Assembly: GCF_000332645.1 (NCBI RefSeq)
Contig: NZ_AMXN01000002.1
Location: 1 to 64,000, forward strand
Source: Bacillus inaquosorum KCTC 13429
Lineage (GTDB): Bacteria; Bacillota; Bacilli; Bacillales; Bacillaceae
Reading direction: 5' to 3'
DNA: 64,000 nt
This document shows positions 7,746-17,736 of this stretch, one piece after another. Made by a program: the position numbers and the translations under genes. The notes under the pieces are model-generated. The model made no database searches, had not been told where the DNA came from, and saw only the letters and a list, made by a program, of their open reading frames with translations. Position 1 is the stretch's first letter; every line of letters begins with the position of its first letter.

Positions 7746-8307
7746 GATACCCGCTCCTTTCTAAAATAAACTCGACCGCTTTCATGGTGATTGGCGACCC
7801 TTTTGAGATATCGTCTTTTCTCCCCATTTTGCCGATATCCCCGATGCCGACAATAAGCGGAAGATCAAGTTTATCAAGGCAATAGACTGTGTCTCCACTC
7901 ATTCTATGTTCATCAAACTCCCTTTCTCCGCCTTTATCGACGCCGTATTCTGTTATTTCTCCATTGCGGTCAATGCTTACATCAACTCTGGTCCATTCAG
8001 CCTGATGGGTTTTTGACGCGACCGCAATCACACCGAGCACTTCAATTGACGGATGGGTGGCGACATAGGTAAGAGCGGCTTCTCCCGGACCCTCTCCTTG
8101 CAGGCCTGAGTCGTCAAACATGACAAATACGGGATCATACTGCGCTGAGGTGATTAGCTTGACAAGCTCCGCGCCGCTGCGGATGGAGGGGTTCCCTTTT
8201 GATTGTGAAATACATCGTCCCCCCACTTGTCTTGCGGCGTATTCAATTGTTTTAGCGGCATACACGTCCCCGTCTGTTACCAGTATGACCTTTCGCTTTG
8301 TCGTCAT
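7690..8307 (-). CDS. spoVAEA: Stage V sporulation protein SpoVAEA
   Basis: This 205-residue soluble protein (DUF1657/SpoVAEA family) has no membrane segment. It begins [20 protein letters not shown] and contains the [13 protein letters not shown] loop. SpoVAEA belongs to the SpoVA complex that loads dipicolinic acid into the forespore and releases it in germination; its exact task is unknown. The ATG at 8307 lies eight bases after the spoVAEB stop. The 3' end overlaps spoVAF. Confidence 0.93.
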   Translation of the reverse strand: MTTKRKVILVTDGDVYAAKTIEYAARQVGGRCISQSKGNPSIRSGAELVKLITSAQYDPVFVMFDDSGLQGEGPGEAALTYVATHPSIEVLGVIAVASKTHQAEWTRVDVSIDRNGEITEYGVDKGGEREFDEHRMSGDTVYCLDKLDLPLIVGIGDIGKMGRKDDISKGSPITMKAVEFILERSGYHAGSQGRENPGLSESSQK

Positions 8308-8314
8308 GTTGACA

Positions 8315-8665
8315 TTATCCTTTCGGTTTGAAAATAACAGCTACGAGAAAGGCGAAGAGAATGGCGGCTGAGATACCGGCAGATGTCAGCTCAAAAATCC
8401 CCATGCCGATCCCAATAAATCCGTGTATATGCGCCTGATGCATGGCACCATGCAGAAGACTGTGGCCAAAGCTGACGATCGGAACAGTGGCGCCCCCTCC
8501 GGCAAATTCAATAAATTTATCGTAAATGCCGAAACCATCTAAAATCGCTCCTATAACGACAAAGGACGTCATGACGTGGGCTGGCGTCAATTTAAATACG
8601 TCTAACAGCAGCTGGCCAACAATACAAATAGCCCCGCCGCATACAAAAGCCAAAAGGTAGTCCAT
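8315..8665 (-). CDS. spoVAEB: Stage V sporulation protein SpoVAEB
   Basis: This 116-residue integral membrane protein of the SpoVAC/SpoVAEB family has about four hydrophobic helices and the family loop [16 protein letters not shown]. It is part of the membrane channel for dipicolinic acid and its calcium salt. The start at 8665 has AGGAGG at normal distance and lies one base after the spoVAD stop. A longer frame from 8698 would overlap spoVAD and has no ribosome site. Confidence 0.94.
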   Translation of the reverse strand: MDYLLAFVCGGAICIVGQLLLDVFKLTPAHVMTSFVVIGAILDGFGIYDKFIEFAGGGATVPIVSFGHSLLHGAMHQAHIHGFIGIGMGIFELTSAGISAAILFAFLVAVIFKPKG

Positions 8666-8666
8666 G

Positions 8667-9683
8667 TTAAGATGCACCTCCTGCACGCTCAAATACAACC
8701 CCGTGGGCGATGGTCGGGATGGTTTCTTTTTGCTGGACCATTGTCGGGCTTAACAACGCCCCGGTCGCCACGACAAATACACGGTTTAATTTTCCTTCTC
8801 TCAGCTGCTTAAAAATGTGAGAGTAGGTAACGACCGCTGAACATGCGCAGCCGCTCCCTCCGGCAAAGACCTGCTGATCCGGCGTATAAACCAGAAGCCC
8901 GCAATCATCATGCTTTGTGCCGACCGGATAGCCATCTTCTTTTAAGATGTCTTTTACGATGGGAGATCCGACGCCGGATAGGTCACCTGTCAGGATCAGA
9001 TCATAGTCATCCGCTGTCCGGTTGAGGTCTTTAAAGTGCTGCTTAATCGTATCAGCTGCAGCCGGAGCCATGGCCGATCCCATATCAAACGGATCTGTAA
9101 TTCCTAAGTCAGAAACCTTTCCGACAGTCGCGCTTGTGATTTGGATATCACCCGGTGTCTGACTGATGACAACAGCTCCGCTTCCGGTTACAGTAGACGT
9201 TGCAGTGTCCGGTTTTTGGCCGCCGTATTCCGTCGGATATCGAAACTGTCTTTCCGCTGTGGCATTATGACTGCTGGTGGCAGCGAGAGCCCTCTTGGCA
9301 AACCCGCCGTCAACTAAGGCTGATGCGACAGCCACCGTTTCCATTGATGTTGAACAAGCGCCAAACATACAAAGAAACGGAATTTTCAAGTGCCTTGCCA
9401 CATAATTGGCTGTCACGTTTTGATTCAGCAAGTCGCCTGCCAGCAATAGATCAATATCATCTTTTTTTAGATTACTTTTTTGAAGCGCCGCGTTTACAGC
9501 GTCTTCCATCAGCTGGCGTTCAGCCATTTCCCAGCTTTTTTGATTACAGTGCATTTCGTCATAGGTTTTATCATATAAGGAGCCGAGCGGTCCGTCTTTT
9601 TCCTTTGGCCCAGCTGCTGTTCCCGCTGAGTTGACAAATAAGGGATTTTCAAATACCCAGGTTTGCTTTCCTGTTAATTTCAT
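8667..9683 (-). CDS. spoVAD: Stage V sporulation protein SpoVAD (dipicolinic acid binding)
   Basis: This 338-residue protein has a thiolase/ketoacyl-synthase-like fold. [16 protein letters not shown] contains the position of the thiolase catalytic cysteine, and [12 protein letters not shown] is a second family motif. Structural work on the family shows that SpoVAD binds dipicolinic acid directly and is not an enzyme. It is held at the inner membrane by the other SpoVA proteins. It follows spoVAC by 12 bases. Confidence 0.95.
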   Translation of the reverse strand: MKLTGKQTWVFENPLFVNSAGTAAGPKEKDGPLGSLYDKTYDEMHCNQKSWEMAERQLMEDAVNAALQKSNLKKDDIDLLLAGDLLNQNVTANYVARHLKIPFLCMFGACSTSMETVAVASALVDGGFAKRALAATSSHNATAERQFRYPTEYGGQKPDTATSTVTGSGAVVISQTPGDIQITSATVGKVSDLGITDPFDMGSAMAPAAADTIKQHFKDLNRTADDYDLILTGDLSGVGSPIVKDILKEDGYPVGTKHDDCGLLVYTPDQQVFAGGSGCACSAVVTYSHIFKQLREGKLNRVFVVATGALLSPTMVQQKETIPTIAHGVVFERAGGAS

Positions 9684-9695
9684 TTTCTTCTCCTC

Positions 9696-10148
9696 CTACG
9701 ACATCAGTTTCTCAAAAGCAAACCGAATCATTCCGACGATGTAAGCAGCCACAACACCAAAAACGATGACATTTCCCGCCAGTTTAAACATGTTTGTCGC
9801 TACTCCGAGCACAAACCCTTCGCTTTTATATTCAAGAGCCGCGCTTGCCATGCTGTTGGCGAAACCTGTGACCGGTACGGCTGAACCGGCGCCTGCAAAC
9901 TGCCCGATTCTGTCATAGATGCCGAACCCGGTAAGCAGGGCTGATAATAATATCAGCGTTGCCGCCGTTGGATTTCCCGCTGTTTTTTCATTAAAATCAA
10001 AAAAATGGATATAAAAATTCTGCAGACCTTGCCCGATCATACAGATCAGACCGCCTACCAGAAAGGCTTTTACACAGTTCCAGACGTAAGGCGGCTTAGG
10101 CTGATACGTTTTTACTTTTGATTTGTAGTTTTCTTTTATGTTTGTCAT
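9696..10148 (-). CDS. spoVAC: Stage V sporulation protein SpoVAC
   Basis: This 150-residue membrane protein has a charged N-terminus (KENYKSKVKTYQPKPPYVWN) and four hydrophobic helices, with the loop GAGSAVPVTGFANSMASAA matching that of SpoVAEB. SpoVAC has been shown to act as a mechanosensitive channel and is the likely pore for dipicolinic acid. It is 12 bases after spoVAB, inside the operon. Confidence 0.95.
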   Translation of the reverse strand: MTNIKENYKSKVKTYQPKPPYVWNCVKAFLVGGLICMIGQGLQNFYIHFFDFNEKTAGNPTAATLILLSALLTGFGIYDRIGQFAGAGSAVPVTGFANSMASAALEYKSEGFVLGVATNMFKLAGNVIVFGVVAAYIVGMIRFAFEKLMS

Positions 10149-10160
10149 CTTGAAACCTCC

Positions 10161-10586
10161 TTATGAATGATCAATAAAATATAGCCAGTGAAATAAAGAT
10201 CCCGCGATTTTTCCAATCACGATGGCCATTAACAGAATAATGATTTTACTTCTGAGCCCGATTCGTTTTGCCAAAATCGGCAGGACATTTAAAACCTCTG
10301 TAAGGGCAGCCGCAAGCATTCCGACAAACACACCTGCCAGCAGCCCGACCGGTACAGCAATCCATTTTGTTAAAAAAAGATGGTTCATATGAAGCGTCTC
10401 CCATCCCCCGCAAACAGCGCCAAGAATAACAGCCGCTTCATAAGCCTGAACGAATCTCATCGTTTTGGTGAGCTGCATCAGCCGCGGAATGATCCCCATT
10501 ACGGTTAAAAAAGCAACGAAGCCAGCCCCCACCGTGATGCCTCCGCCGAGCCCGACAAAAATAATGAACAATACACTAGCGATCAT
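10161..10586 (-). CDS. spoVAB: Stage V sporulation protein SpoVAB
   Basis: This 141-residue protein is almost entirely hydrophobic, with four to five membrane helices, and belongs to the SpoVAB family. It is required with SpoVAA for dipicolinic acid uptake into the forespore; its molecular role is not known. It overlaps the end of spoVAA by 11 bases, consistent with coupled translation. Confidence 0.94.
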   Translation of the reverse strand: MIASVLFIIFVGLGGGITVGAGFVAFLTVMGIIPRLMQLTKTMRFVQAYEAAVILGAVCGGWETLHMNHLFLTKWIAVPVGLLAGVFVGMLAAALTEVLNVLPILAKRIGLRSKIIILLMAIVIGKIAGSLFHWLYFIDHS

Positions 10587-11196
10587 GCAGATCCTTTATT
10601 GTTTCTTGATTCTCATGCATGGCCACATATTGGTCGAGATCAAGCTGATAGTTAAACATCTCAACCTCCAGCGGGCTGGGCTCTTCATTAAGGCGCTTTT
10701 TAAATATGTGGTTGAAAAACACGATCATCCCAAGTCCCAAACCGATGCTGTATGGGATTTGCAGCAAATATGGATAGTCATTCCTCTCTCCAGTTATGAT
10801 TTCATAAAGTGCAATATGAACATCTCTCATGCTTACATCCTCATGAAAGTTCATGATGGCAAGACACGATCCGATAAACAAAAGCAGCCAGACACCAATA
10901 AACAGAACCGTTGATATTTGCCGTTTCCGGTACTGAATTTCAACAATGGTTTCTGCTCCGCCTACCGTTTGAACATCTAGTGTCGGATCTTGTAAATGAA
11001 TGGCTTTGAGGACTTGTATGATATCCAGAATTACGATATTTTTATCTTTTTCGCTCACCTGATAGAGCGGCATAGCCGAAAGTTTCTTTTTCAGCTGAAG
11101 CTGTCCTTCAATTTGCGCGGCATCTCCAACCGTGATGATATCCCCCGGATGTGCCAGCACCCTGTGGCGAAGTCGGATAAATATACGTCGTTCCAT
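10576..11196 (-). CDS. spoVAA: Stage V sporulation protein SpoVAA
   Basis: This 206-residue protein has an N-terminal soluble domain (about 1-95, with [20 protein letters not shown]) and two membrane helices (about 98-118 and 148-170). It is the first gene of the seven-gene spoVA operon. The operon is transcribed in the forespore, and a sigma-G-like promoter lies 33 bases upstream. SpoVAA is needed for assembly of the dipicolinate channel. Confidence 0.94.
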   Translation of the reverse strand: MERRIFIRLRHRVLAHPGDIITVGDAAQIEGQLQLKKKLSAMPLYQVSEKDKNIVILDIIQVLKAIHLQDPTLDVQTVGGAETIVEIQYRKRQISTVLFIGVWLLLFIGSCLAIMNFHEDVSMRDVHIALYEIITGERNDYPYLLQIPYSIGLGLGMIVFFNHIFKKRLNEEPSPLEVEMFNYQLDLDQYVAMHENQETIKDLHDR

Positions 11197-11228
11197 CTTT
11201 GATCACCATCTTTCGGTGGTTATATATG

Positions 11229-11257
11229 TAGTATGTGGTTCGATTTTGTTCTCATTC
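11229..11257 (-). promoter_or_regulatory. Sigma-G type promoter of the spoVA operon
   Basis: Minus strand: GAATG (11257-11253), a 17-base spacer and CATACTA (11235-11229) fit the sigma-G pattern. It lies 33 bases before spoVAA, and spoVA is a known sigma-G operon. Confidence 0.7.
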
Positions 11258-11298
11258 ATCCGCTTGAAAAGACCATAAATTACCACGCTTTTGCACAC

Positions 11299-11328
11299 AA
11301 AAAAGCCAGCCTGCATCGCAGACTAGCT
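11299..11328 (-). terminator. Terminator of the spoIIA operon
   Basis: Minus strand: GCTAGTCTGC and GCAGGCTGGC form the stem, followed by TTTTTTG. The sigF stop codon TAG lies inside the first arm. Confidence 0.85.
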
Positions 11329-12090
11329 ATCCGTATGATCCATTTGAACCTTGATCTGTTTTAATATTTTCTTTTCAAGCCTGGAAACCTGAACTTGAGA
11401 GATCCCGAGCCGCTCAGCAACCTCGGACTGCGTCTGGTCTTTATAATATCTGAGATAGACGATTAGTTTTTCCCTTTCCTCCAAATCGCTGATCGCTTCT
11501 TTCAGCGCAATCTTTTCAAACCACTTTTCTTCAGAGTTGTCAGCGATTTGATCAAGCAGGGTAATCGGATCTCCGTCATTCTCATAAACGGTTTCGTGAA
11601 TCGAAGACGGAGCCCTTACTGCCTCTTGAGCGAGTACGACATCTTCTGCTTCAATCTCCAAATGATCGGCGATCTCCTGCACTGTCGGCACTCTGCCCAA
11701 TGTTTTTGAAAGTTCATCCTTCGCGCGCCTGATTTTGTTTCCAAGTTCTTTTAACGATCTTGACACCTTTACGGTTCCGTCATCACGGATAAAACGCTGG
11801 ATTTCACCAATAATCATCGGCACTGCATACGTTGAAAACCGCACATCATAGGTTAAATCAAATTTGTCAACAGATTTTAACAGCCCGATGCAGCCGATCT
11901 GGAAGAGATCGTCAGGCTCATAGCCTCTGTTTAAAAACCGCTGTACGACTGACCAAACAAGACGCATGTTTTTTTCTATGAGGAGGTCTCTTGCCTGCTG
12001 GTCGCCATTTTGGCTTTGCTTGATTAATTCCTTTACTTCATGATCCTTCAGCTGAGCGTTTTTGCCGTTCTTCTTAACCTCCACATCCAT
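11323..12090 (-). CDS. sigF: Forespore sigma factor SigF
   Basis: Sigma-F is the first compartment-specific sigma factor of the forespore. The 255-residue protein has regions 2 (YEPDDLFQIGCIGLL, YDVRFSTYAVPMI), 3 (a helix around VSRSLKELGNKIRR) and 4 with the C-terminal helix-turn-helix (QSEVAERLGISQVQVSRLEK). It is held inactive by SpoIIAB until SpoIIAA is dephosphorylated. It is the last gene of spoIIAA-spoIIAB-sigF and starts 11 bases after spoIIAB. Confidence 0.97.
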   Translation of the reverse strand: MDVEVKKNGKNAQLKDHEVKELIKQSQNGDQQARDLLIEKNMRLVWSVVQRFLNRGYEPDDLFQIGCIGLLKSVDKFDLTYDVRFSTYAVPMIIGEIQRFIRDDGTVKVSRSLKELGNKIRRAKDELSKTLGRVPTVQEIADHLEIEAEDVVLAQEAVRAPSSIHETVYENDGDPITLLDQIADNSEEKWFEKIALKEAISDLEEREKLIVYLRYYKDQTQSEVAERLGISQVQVSRLEKKILKQIKVQMDHTDS

Positions 12091-12101
12091 AACAAATCTC
12101 C

Positions 12102-12542
12102 TTAATTACAAAGCGCTTTGCTTTTTGATAAGTGCTTTGTTAAGCGAATCGTCGTTCCCATCTCAGGCGATGAATCGATACTGACATCATCCATGAAATT
12201 TTCCATAATGGTAAAGCCCATTCCAGAGCGCTCAAGCTCAGGCTTCGTCGTAAATAAAGGCTGGCGGGCTTCTTCAAGATCTGTAATGCCCATGCCTTCA
12301 TCGCGAATAGTCAAATATACGACATGATCTTCCAGCGTCACTGAAATGTAAACTTTTCCGTCACAGTTCTCTTCATATCCATGGATAATGGCATTCGTCA
12401 CAGCCTCTGACACGACTGTTTTGATTTCGGTCAGTTCGTCCATTGTCGGGTCTAGCTGGGCAATAAATGAAGCAACTGTCACACGGGCGAATGATTCATT
12501 CTGGCTGAGGGCAGAGAACTCGAGATGCATTTCATTTTTCAT
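12102..12542 (-). CDS. spoIIAB: Anti-sigma-F factor and SpoIIAA kinase SpoIIAB
   Basis: SpoIIAB binds sigma-F and also phosphorylates SpoIIAA. The 146-residue protein is a GHKL-type ATPase: the N box has Glu46 and Asn50 ([15 protein letters not shown]), the G1 box is DEGMGI and the G2 box [12 protein letters not shown]. It acts as a dimer in the predivisional cell and forespore. Its start overlaps the spoIIAA stop (ATGA), which keeps the proteins in balance. Confidence 0.97.
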   Translation of the reverse strand: MKNEMHLEFSALSQNESFARVTVASFIAQLDPTMDELTEIKTVVSEAVTNAIIHGYEENCDGKVYISVTLEDHVVYLTIRDEGMGITDLEEARQPLFTTKPELERSGMGFTIMENFMDDVSIDSSPEMGTTIRLTKHLSKSKALCN

Positions 12543-12892
12543 GATGCCACCCCCAGCGTCAGCAGCGCCTGCTGCTCGGATTGTTCAAATCGGATAATTT
12601 TAAACAGACCCGACATATCAAACAGCCGTTTCACCGCAGGAGAGATAGCGCAAACGACCATTTCCCCGCCAATTTGCTTAATTTGCTTGTATCTTCCTAA
12701 AATAACGCCAAGCCCCGAGCTGTCCATAAAGGAAAGATCCTCCAGGTTCAGCACAATATGGCGAATATCATCCTTCTCCAATGATTGAGTCACTTTTTGT
12801 TTCAGGGTTTCAGCCGTATGGTGATCGAGTTCGCCTGTTAATCGAATACAAAGCACAGATTCTTTGACATGCATGTCAATTCCAAGGCTCAT
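12539..12892 (-). CDS. spoIIAA: Anti-anti-sigma factor SpoIIAA
   Basis: This 117-residue STAS-domain protein releases sigma-F from SpoIIAB when unphosphorylated. The regulatory Ser58 lies in [14 protein letters not shown] and is the target of SpoIIAB and of the phosphatase SpoIIE. The start is placed at ATG 12892, with GGAGG seven bases upstream; the ATG two codons earlier lies against that site. It is the first gene of the operon under a sigma-H promoter, with dacF upstream on the same strand. Confidence 0.96.
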   Translation of the reverse strand: MSLGIDMHVKESVLCIRLTGELDHHTAETLKQKVTQSLEKDDIRHIVLNLEDLSFMDSSGLGVILGRYKQIKQIGGEMVVCAISPAVKRLFDMSGLFKIIRFEQSEQQALLTLGVAS

Positions 12893-12925
12893 GCTCATTC
12901 CTCCTTGATATGATCGGATAATGAG

Positions 12926-12955
12926 TGTTTCGATTTCGACGGAATGAATTCCTTC
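12926..12955 (-). promoter_or_regulatory. Sigma-H / Spo0A control region of spoIIA
   Basis: Minus strand: GAAGGAATTC (12955-12946) resembles the sigma-H -35 box, followed by CGTCGAAATCGAAAC, which includes a near match to the Spo0A box TGTCGAA. The spoIIA operon is known to need both. The exact -10 is uncertain. Confidence 0.55.
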
Positions 12956-12987
12956 ACCGTGACAAAACTAGTGGTCATTCGGCATAA

Positions 12988-14157
12988 TTACTTAAATTTT
13001 GTCCAGTCTCCCATCGTCCGCTTCAAGAATGTTATGAACCCGGCTTTCTTCATATCTTCTTTAGCAGCAACAGGACTTTCAGCAAGCACTTCTCCATCCT
13101 TTTTCAGAACGAGAGTGCCAAGCTCTTGGCCTTTTTGAATCGGAGCAGTTACATTGTCATTCATTTTGATTTCTTTTTTCACATTGTTCATATCCTCGCC
13201 TTTTTTCGTCAATATTGAAATCGGCTCAGATGTAGTGAGTTCGACAAATTTTTGTTTTCCTTTTTTGACCTTTACTTTTGCTACTGTTTCATTTCGTTTA
13301 TATAAAGGATGCGTTTCATATTGACTAAAAGCGAAATCAAGCATCTTTGTCACTTGCGCGTTTCTATCTTTAGGTGTGCTCGCTCCGAACACAACCGCAA
13401 TGGCCCGCATGTTTCCTTTTTTAGCTGAAGCTGTCAGACAATATTTGGCCTCTCCTGTATAGCCTGTTTTTACACCGTCTACGCCAGGATAAAATTTGAT
13501 AAGCCGATTCGTATTGACAAGCCAGAACTTTTTATCTGTATTTTCGCGCAGATAATCCTCATACGTACCGGTAAACTTCGTGATTGATTCGTATTTCAAT
13601 AATTCCTTAGCCATGATTGCCATGTCATAAGCAGAGCTGTAATGCCCTTCCTCGGTCAGTCCGGTCGGGTTTTTGAAGGATGTGTTTTTCAAGCCAAGCT
13701 CTTTTGCTTTTTTATTCATTTTCCTAACAAATTCTTCTTCAGAGCCGGAAATGAATTCAGCCATTGCTACGGAAGCGTCATTCCCTGAAGCGATTGCGAT
13801 GCCTTTCAGCATTTCTTCGACAGTCATTTCCTCACCGGGTTCAAGGAAAATCTGTGAGCCGCCCATTGAAGCCGCATGCTCGCTCGTACGGACCTTATCA
13901 CTCATTTTGATTTTGCCTTCATCTAAAGCTTCCATAATCAAAAGCATCGTCATAATTTTCGTCATGCTTGCAGGCGCCAGTCTCTCATTGCTGTTCTTGT
14001 TGTAAAGCACTTTTCCTGTGTCACGTTCTATCAGCACCGCAGACTTCGCTTCATGAGCAAGCTCCGATGTACGTTTTCCGTCTTGTTTTGCAAATGCAGA
14101 CGGTGCAAATGTAAGCAGCATTATACCAATCAACAAAGTGGATAAAAGACGTTTCAT
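12988..14157 (-). CDS. dacF: Sporulation D-alanyl-D-alanine carboxypeptidase DacF
   Basis: DacF is a penicillin-binding protein that trims peptide side chains in spore cortex peptidoglycan together with DacB. The 389-residue product has a signal peptide (to about residue 23), the SxxK site PASMTKIM, the SxN motif ASGNDA and the KTG triad VKTGYTG. A C-terminal beta domain and an amphipathic helix (FITFLKRTMGDWTKF) probably hold it on the membrane. The start at ATG 14157 has GGAGGG eight bases upstream; an upstream extension of 32 codons has none. Its sigma-F promoter can also read into spoIIA. Confidence 0.95.
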   Translation of the reverse strand: MKRLLSTLLIGIMLLTFAPSAFAKQDGKRTSELAHEAKSAVLIERDTGKVLYNKNSNERLAPASMTKIMTMLLIMEALDEGKIKMSDKVRTSEHAASMGGSQIFLEPGEEMTVEEMLKGIAIASGNDASVAMAEFISGSEEEFVRKMNKKAKELGLKNTSFKNPTGLTEEGHYSSAYDMAIMAKELLKYESITKFTGTYEDYLRENTDKKFWLVNTNRLIKFYPGVDGVKTGYTGEAKYCLTASAKKGNMRAIAVVFGASTPKDRNAQVTKMLDFAFSQYETHPLYKRNETVAKVKVKKGKQKFVELTTSEPISILTKKGEDMNNVKKEIKMNDNVTAPIQKGQELGTLVLKKDGEVLAESPVAAKEDMKKAGFITFLKRTMGDWTKFK

Positions 14158-14187
14158 CTCAAAAGCCCTCCATTTCATAATCCTTTT

Positions 14188-14216
14188 TATTTTTTCCAAG
14201 CGGGATGGTTTTATAC
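14188..14216 (-). promoter_or_regulatory. Sigma-F type promoter of dacF
   Basis: Minus strand: GTATA (14216-14212), 14 bases, then GGAAAAAATA (14197-14188). This fits the sigma-F consensus (GTATA, GGnnAnAnTR). It lies about 30 bases before the dacF start. Confidence 0.75.
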
Positions 14217-14253
14217 CCCACTGATGGAAAATGTTTCGTATCTTTTTTGGCAT

Positions 14254-14297
14254 AAAAAAAGAGAGCTGCGTCCATGGGACACAGCTCTCTTTTGATT
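14254..14297 (-). terminator. Terminator of drm-pupG
   Basis: Minus strand: AAAAGAGAGCTGTGTCC and GGACGCAGCTCTCTTTT form a long stem around CATG, followed by more T residues. It separates pupG from dacF. Confidence 0.9.
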
Positions 14298-14314
14298 TTG
14301 CTCTGATTCAATTT

Positions 14315-15130
14315 TTATTCGTACTGAGCGACGACCGCTTTCACAAGCTGCAAGAATCCAGCTTTTACTTTTTCCGTCACTTCCATTACTTCATCGTGGC
14401 TTAAAGGCTGATCCAAAATGCCCGCTGCTGCATTAGAGATGCAGGAAATGCCAAGGACACGCATTCCCGCATGATTCGCTACAATGACTTCCGGAACAGT
14501 AGACATACCGACAGCGTCAGAGCCCATTGTTCTTAAGAAACGGACTTCTGCCGGTGTTTCGTAAGAAGGTCCTGTCACAGCGGTATACACGCCTTTTTGA
14601 ATTGGAATGTTAAGGTCTTTCGCAATCTTTTCAGCCAGTCCGGATAGGTCTTTGTCATAGGCTGACGACATATCTGGAAATCTGGCGCCGAAATCGGCTT
14701 CGTTTGGCCCGATCAGCGGGTTCGTTCCCATAAAGTTAATATGATCGGTAATGATCATTAAGTCTCCCGCACGGAATTCAGTGTTGACGCCGCCAGCAGC
14801 ATTAGTTACGATCAACGCTTCCACGCCGAGCGCTTTCATCACGCGTACAGGGAAAGTGACTTTCTCCATTGAATAGCCCTCATAAAAATGAAAACGGCCC
14901 TGCATCGCAATGACGGAAACTCCTTCAAGAGTCCCAAGCACAAGCTGTCCGGCATGTCCTTCAACAGTGGATACCGGGAATTCAGGTATGTCCTCATATT
15001 TCAGCTTGACCGGATTTTCGATTTCGTCTGCCAAAATGCCAAGACCTGAGCCTAAAATAAGGCCGATCTTCGGAGATTCCGGCAGGTTTTGTTTAATAAA
15101 AGCGGCTGCACGTTCGATTCTGTCTTTCAA
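14315..15130 (-). CDS. pupG: Purine nucleoside phosphorylase PupG
   Basis: PupG splits guanosine, inosine and their deoxy forms with phosphate to the free base and (deoxy)ribose-1-phosphate. The 271-residue protein is a class II trimeric phosphorylase with LILGSGLGILADE, the phosphate-binding EGHAGQLVLG, MQGRFHFYEGY, VTNAAGG and the base-binding region TGPSYETPAEVRF. It is the second gene after drm (12 bases), so phosphopentomutase and phosphorylase are made together for nucleoside salvage. Confidence 0.95.
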   Translation of the reverse strand: MKDRIERAAAFIKQNLPESPKIGLILGSGLGILADEIENPVKLKYEDIPEFPVSTVEGHAGQLVLGTLEGVSVIAMQGRFHFYEGYSMEKVTFPVRVMKALGVEALIVTNAAGGVNTEFRAGDLMIITDHINFMGTNPLIGPNEADFGARFPDMSSAYDKDLSGLAEKIAKDLNIPIQKGVYTAVTGPSYETPAEVRFLRTMGSDAVGMSTVPEVIVANHAGMRVLGISCISNAAAGILDQPLSHDEVMEVTEKVKAGFLQLVKAVVAQYE

Positions 15131-15142
15131 GAAACAGTCCCC

Positions 15143-16327
15143 CTATTGTAATAAAGATAAAAAGCTTTTTCCGTATTTCGGTTTAGTCGTTTGGAAATTA
15201 TCAGCGATCGTTGCACCGATATCAGCAAATGTATCTGCAAGCGGCAGCATTTGCGCTTTCTTATGTTTTTTGCTGTAAGCGAGAATCGGCACGTACTCGC
15301 GTGTATGGTCAGTTCCATGATGAATCGGATCATTGCCGTGGTCGGCTGTAATGATTAACAGATCGTCTTCTTTCATTTTCTCAAACACTTCCGGAAGCCG
15401 CGCATCAAATTCTTCAAGCGCGCGTCCGTATCCTTCCGGGTCACGTCGGTGTCCGAATAAAGCATCAAAATCAACAAGGTTCGCAAAGCTCAGACCAGTA
15501 AAGTCTTCTCCCAGCGTATCAATCACCTTGTCCATTCCGTCCATATTGGAAACCGTTCTCCGTGAAGAAGTAATGCCTTCTCCGTCATAAATATCAGAAA
15601 TTTTTCCGATTGAGATCACATCTAAGCCGCTGTCTTTCAATTCATTCATAACAGTGCGGTCAAACGGCTTAAGCGCATAGTCATGGCGGTTTGGCGTCCG
15701 TTTGAATTGTCCGGGCTCTCCGACGAACGGCCGTGCGATAATGCGGCCTACCATATACTTCGGATCAAGCGTCAGCTCTCTCGCCGTTTCACAAATGCGG
15801 TACAGCTCTTCAAGCGGCACAACCTCTTCGTGAGCGGCAATTTGCAGAACAGAGTCAGCAGATGTGTATACAATTAAAGCCCCTGTCTCCATGTGCTCTT
15901 GCCCAAGTTCATCCAAAATCGCTGTGCCGGAGGCCGGCTTGTTTCCGATAATTTTGCGACCAGATCTCTTTTCCAGCTCCTGAAGCAGTTCATCTGGAAA
16001 GCCTTCCGGGAACACTTTAAACGGTTTATCAATGTACAAGCCCATGATCTCCCAATGGCCGGTCATCGTATCTTTGCCGTTTGACGCTTCTTGCATTTTT
16101 CCATAATACGCAAGCGGATGTTCCGTTTTTTCTACTCCTTTGATATCTCCAATGAGACCAAGGCCGAGTTTTGCCATATTCGGCATATGTAATCCATTCA
16201 TATGCTCGGCAATATGCCCGAGCGTATTTGCACCTTCGTCATTAAAGTCAGCGGCATCCGACGCTTCGCCGATTCCGACTGAATCCATTACAATTAAAAA
16301 CACACGATTATATTTGTATGCAGGCAT
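15143..16327 (-). CDS. drm: Phosphopentomutase
   Basis: Drm (DeoB) interconverts ribose-1-phosphate and ribose-5-phosphate and the deoxy forms, linking nucleoside breakdown to the pentose phosphate pathway. The 394-residue metalloenzyme of the alkaline-phosphatase superfamily has the metal site [12 protein letters not shown], the phosphorylated Thr in [12 protein letters not shown], and metal ligands in [17 protein letters not shown]. It is the first gene of drm-pupG, with AAGGAGG before the start. A cre-like sequence upstream suggests repression by CcpA. Confidence 0.95.
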   Translation of the reverse strand: MPAYKYNRVFLIVMDSVGIGEASDAADFNDEGANTLGHIAEHMNGLHMPNMAKLGLGLIGDIKGVEKTEHPLAYYGKMQEASNGKDTMTGHWEIMGLYIDKPFKVFPEGFPDELLQELEKRSGRKIIGNKPASGTAILDELGQEHMETGALIVYTSADSVLQIAAHEEVVPLEELYRICETARELTLDPKYMVGRIIARPFVGEPGQFKRTPNRHDYALKPFDRTVMNELKDSGLDVISIGKISDIYDGEGITSSRRTVSNMDGMDKVIDTLGEDFTGLSFANLVDFDALFGHRRDPEGYGRALEEFDARLPEVFEKMKEDDLLIITADHGNDPIHHGTDHTREYVPILAYSKKHKKAQMLPLADTFADIGATIADNFQTTKPKYGKSFLSLLQ

Positions 16328-16389
16328 CTTGAAAGCCTCCTTTTTTTCTATACGTCTATTGTATCGCTAAGAGGTCTGACAACTCAAGT

Positions 16390-16403
16390 ATAAACCGTTT
16401 TCA
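16390..16403 (-). promoter_or_regulatory. Candidate CcpA (cre) site upstream of drm
   Basis: Minus strand: TGAAAACGGTTTAT differs from the cre consensus TGWAARCGNTWNCW at one fixed position. A plausible promoter (TTGAGT, 18 bases, TACAAT) lies between it and drm. Catabolite repression of drm-pupG is known from memory. Confidence 0.5.
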
Positions 16404-16464
16404 TTCCCGTTGACAATGCATTCGGAAATAATGAAAAACTTCAGTATTTTCTGTCGTTCTAAAC

Positions 16465-16490
16465 AAAAAAGCCGCAGCCACCTGCGGCTA
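16465..16490 (-). terminator. Terminator of xerD
   Basis: Minus strand: TAGCCGCAG and CTGCGGC form the stem, then TTTTTTG. The xerD stop codon TAG is part of the first arm. Confidence 0.85.
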
Positions 16491-17378
16491 GGCGCGCGGA
16501 TGAAACTGCTTGTACACATCCTTCAGCCTTGTTTTCGTCACATGCGTATAAATTTGCGTCGTGGATATATCCGCATGGCCGAGCATTTCCTGCACCGCTC
16601 TTAAATCAGCCCCGTTCTCAAGCAGATGCGTCGCAAAGGAATGCCTGAGCGTATGCGGGGTCAGCTCTTTTTTAATCCCAGCTTCCAGCGCGATTTTCTT
16701 CAGGTTTTTCCAAAATCCCTGGCGGCTGATCTGTTTGCCGTGATGATTTAAAAAGAGAGCGTCAGACACATTGTTCTTGAGCAGTTTCCCCCTGGCTTTT
16801 GTCATATATTCCTCAATGGCAGAAGCGGCTGCTTCACCGATTGGCACAATCCGTTCTTTTCTTCCTTTCCCGAAGCAGCGGACAAAACCCATAGATAAAT
16901 GAACATCTGCCGTTTTCAATTCAATCATTTCACTGACTCGTATGCCTGTCGCATAAAGCAGCTCCAGCATCGCTTTATCCCGATAGCCGAAAGGGCTCGT
17001 CAGCTTAGGCGTGTCTAATAATCGCTCGACCTCATTGAGCGCGAGCACCTTCGGAAGCGCCCGCTCGGTCTTTTGTGTTTCGATATGAACGGAAGGATCC
17101 TTGTCCGTCACCTTTTCCCTGAGCAGAAATTGGTGAAAAGAGCGAATGGATGCCAAATGCCGTGCTGAAGTCTTGCCGGATTTCCCCGAGTCCTTCAAGT
17201 GCTTTAAATATTGAATAATATGTATACGGGTTACATGATTCCAATCCGTAACATGAAGGGTTTCTGTTAAATAAAGAGAATAGCTTTTCAAGTCACGTTC
17301 ATAGGATACCACCGTGTTTTGGGAAAGCCCTCTCTCTACCATGACGTAGTGGATGAAATCCTTTATTTGATCTTTCAC
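16488..17378 (-). CDS. xerD: Tyrosine recombinase XerD (RipX)
   Basis: XerD works with CodV (XerC) at the dif site to resolve chromosome dimers at division. The 296-residue product has an N-terminal SAM-like DNA-binding domain (about 1-90) and a C-terminal catalytic domain with Arg in ATGIRVSEM, the box [18 protein letters not shown], the second His in [16 protein letters not shown], and the nucleophile Tyr in that segment. It begins seven bases after yqzK, so the two are probably co-transcribed. Confidence 0.95.
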   Translation of the reverse strand: MKDQIKDFIHYVMVERGLSQNTVVSYERDLKSYSLYLTETLHVTDWNHVTRIHIIQYLKHLKDSGKSGKTSARHLASIRSFHQFLLREKVTDKDPSVHIETQKTERALPKVLALNEVERLLDTPKLTSPFGYRDKAMLELLYATGIRVSEMIELKTADVHLSMGFVRCFGKGRKERIVPIGEAAASAIEEYMTKARGKLLKNNVSDALFLNHHGKQISRQGFWKNLKKIALEAGIKKELTPHTLRHSFATHLLENGADLRAVQEMLGHADISTTQIYTHVTKTRLKDVYKQFHPRA

Positions 17379-17385
17379 TCTTGAT

Positions 17386-17613
17386 CTACTCCCCGTTTTG
17401 GTAAAAAAAGATCAACCGGTCGAACCATCCGCCTTTTTCATCCTGATCCATTTCAACAACTTTTACAGCGGAGCCTTCCGGTTTATCGTACCGATGATAG
17501 TTTTCATATTCTTGATTTACCCATATCATAGCATAATAGAACAGAGCGGTAAAACCGGTAAACAGGATGAAAACCTTCAATGCATCGAGAGTTGTTTTTA
17601 GGAATCTTCCCAT
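17386..17613 (-). CDS. yqzK: Small membrane protein YqzK
   Basis: This 75-residue protein of unknown function (DUF4227-like) has one hydrophobic segment at about residues 12-32 ([20 protein letters not shown]), followed by a charged tail with [20 protein letters not shown]. It lies between fur and xerD on the same strand and is separated from xerD by only seven bases. Identification comes from this position and size. Confidence 0.8.
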   Translation of the reverse strand: MGRFLKTTLDALKVFILFTGFTALFYYAMIWVNQEYENYHRYDKPEGSAVKVVEMDQDEKGGWFDRLIFFYQNGE

Positions 17614-17693
17614 GTCCTAATCGATCCTTTCCCTATGGTTCCAGTTATTTAACCATATGCCAAATCAGAAAGGTTTTATACATGGAAACAGCA

Positions 17694-17724
17694 AAAAACC
17701 CTTTCCCCAGGAGAAAAGGTTCGC
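17694..17724 (-). terminator. Terminator of fur
   Basis: Minus strand: AACCTTTTCTCC and GGGGAAAGGGTT form the stem, followed by TTTTT. It lies just past the fur stop. Confidence 0.8.
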
Positions 17725-17736
17725 GCTCGGCACCGT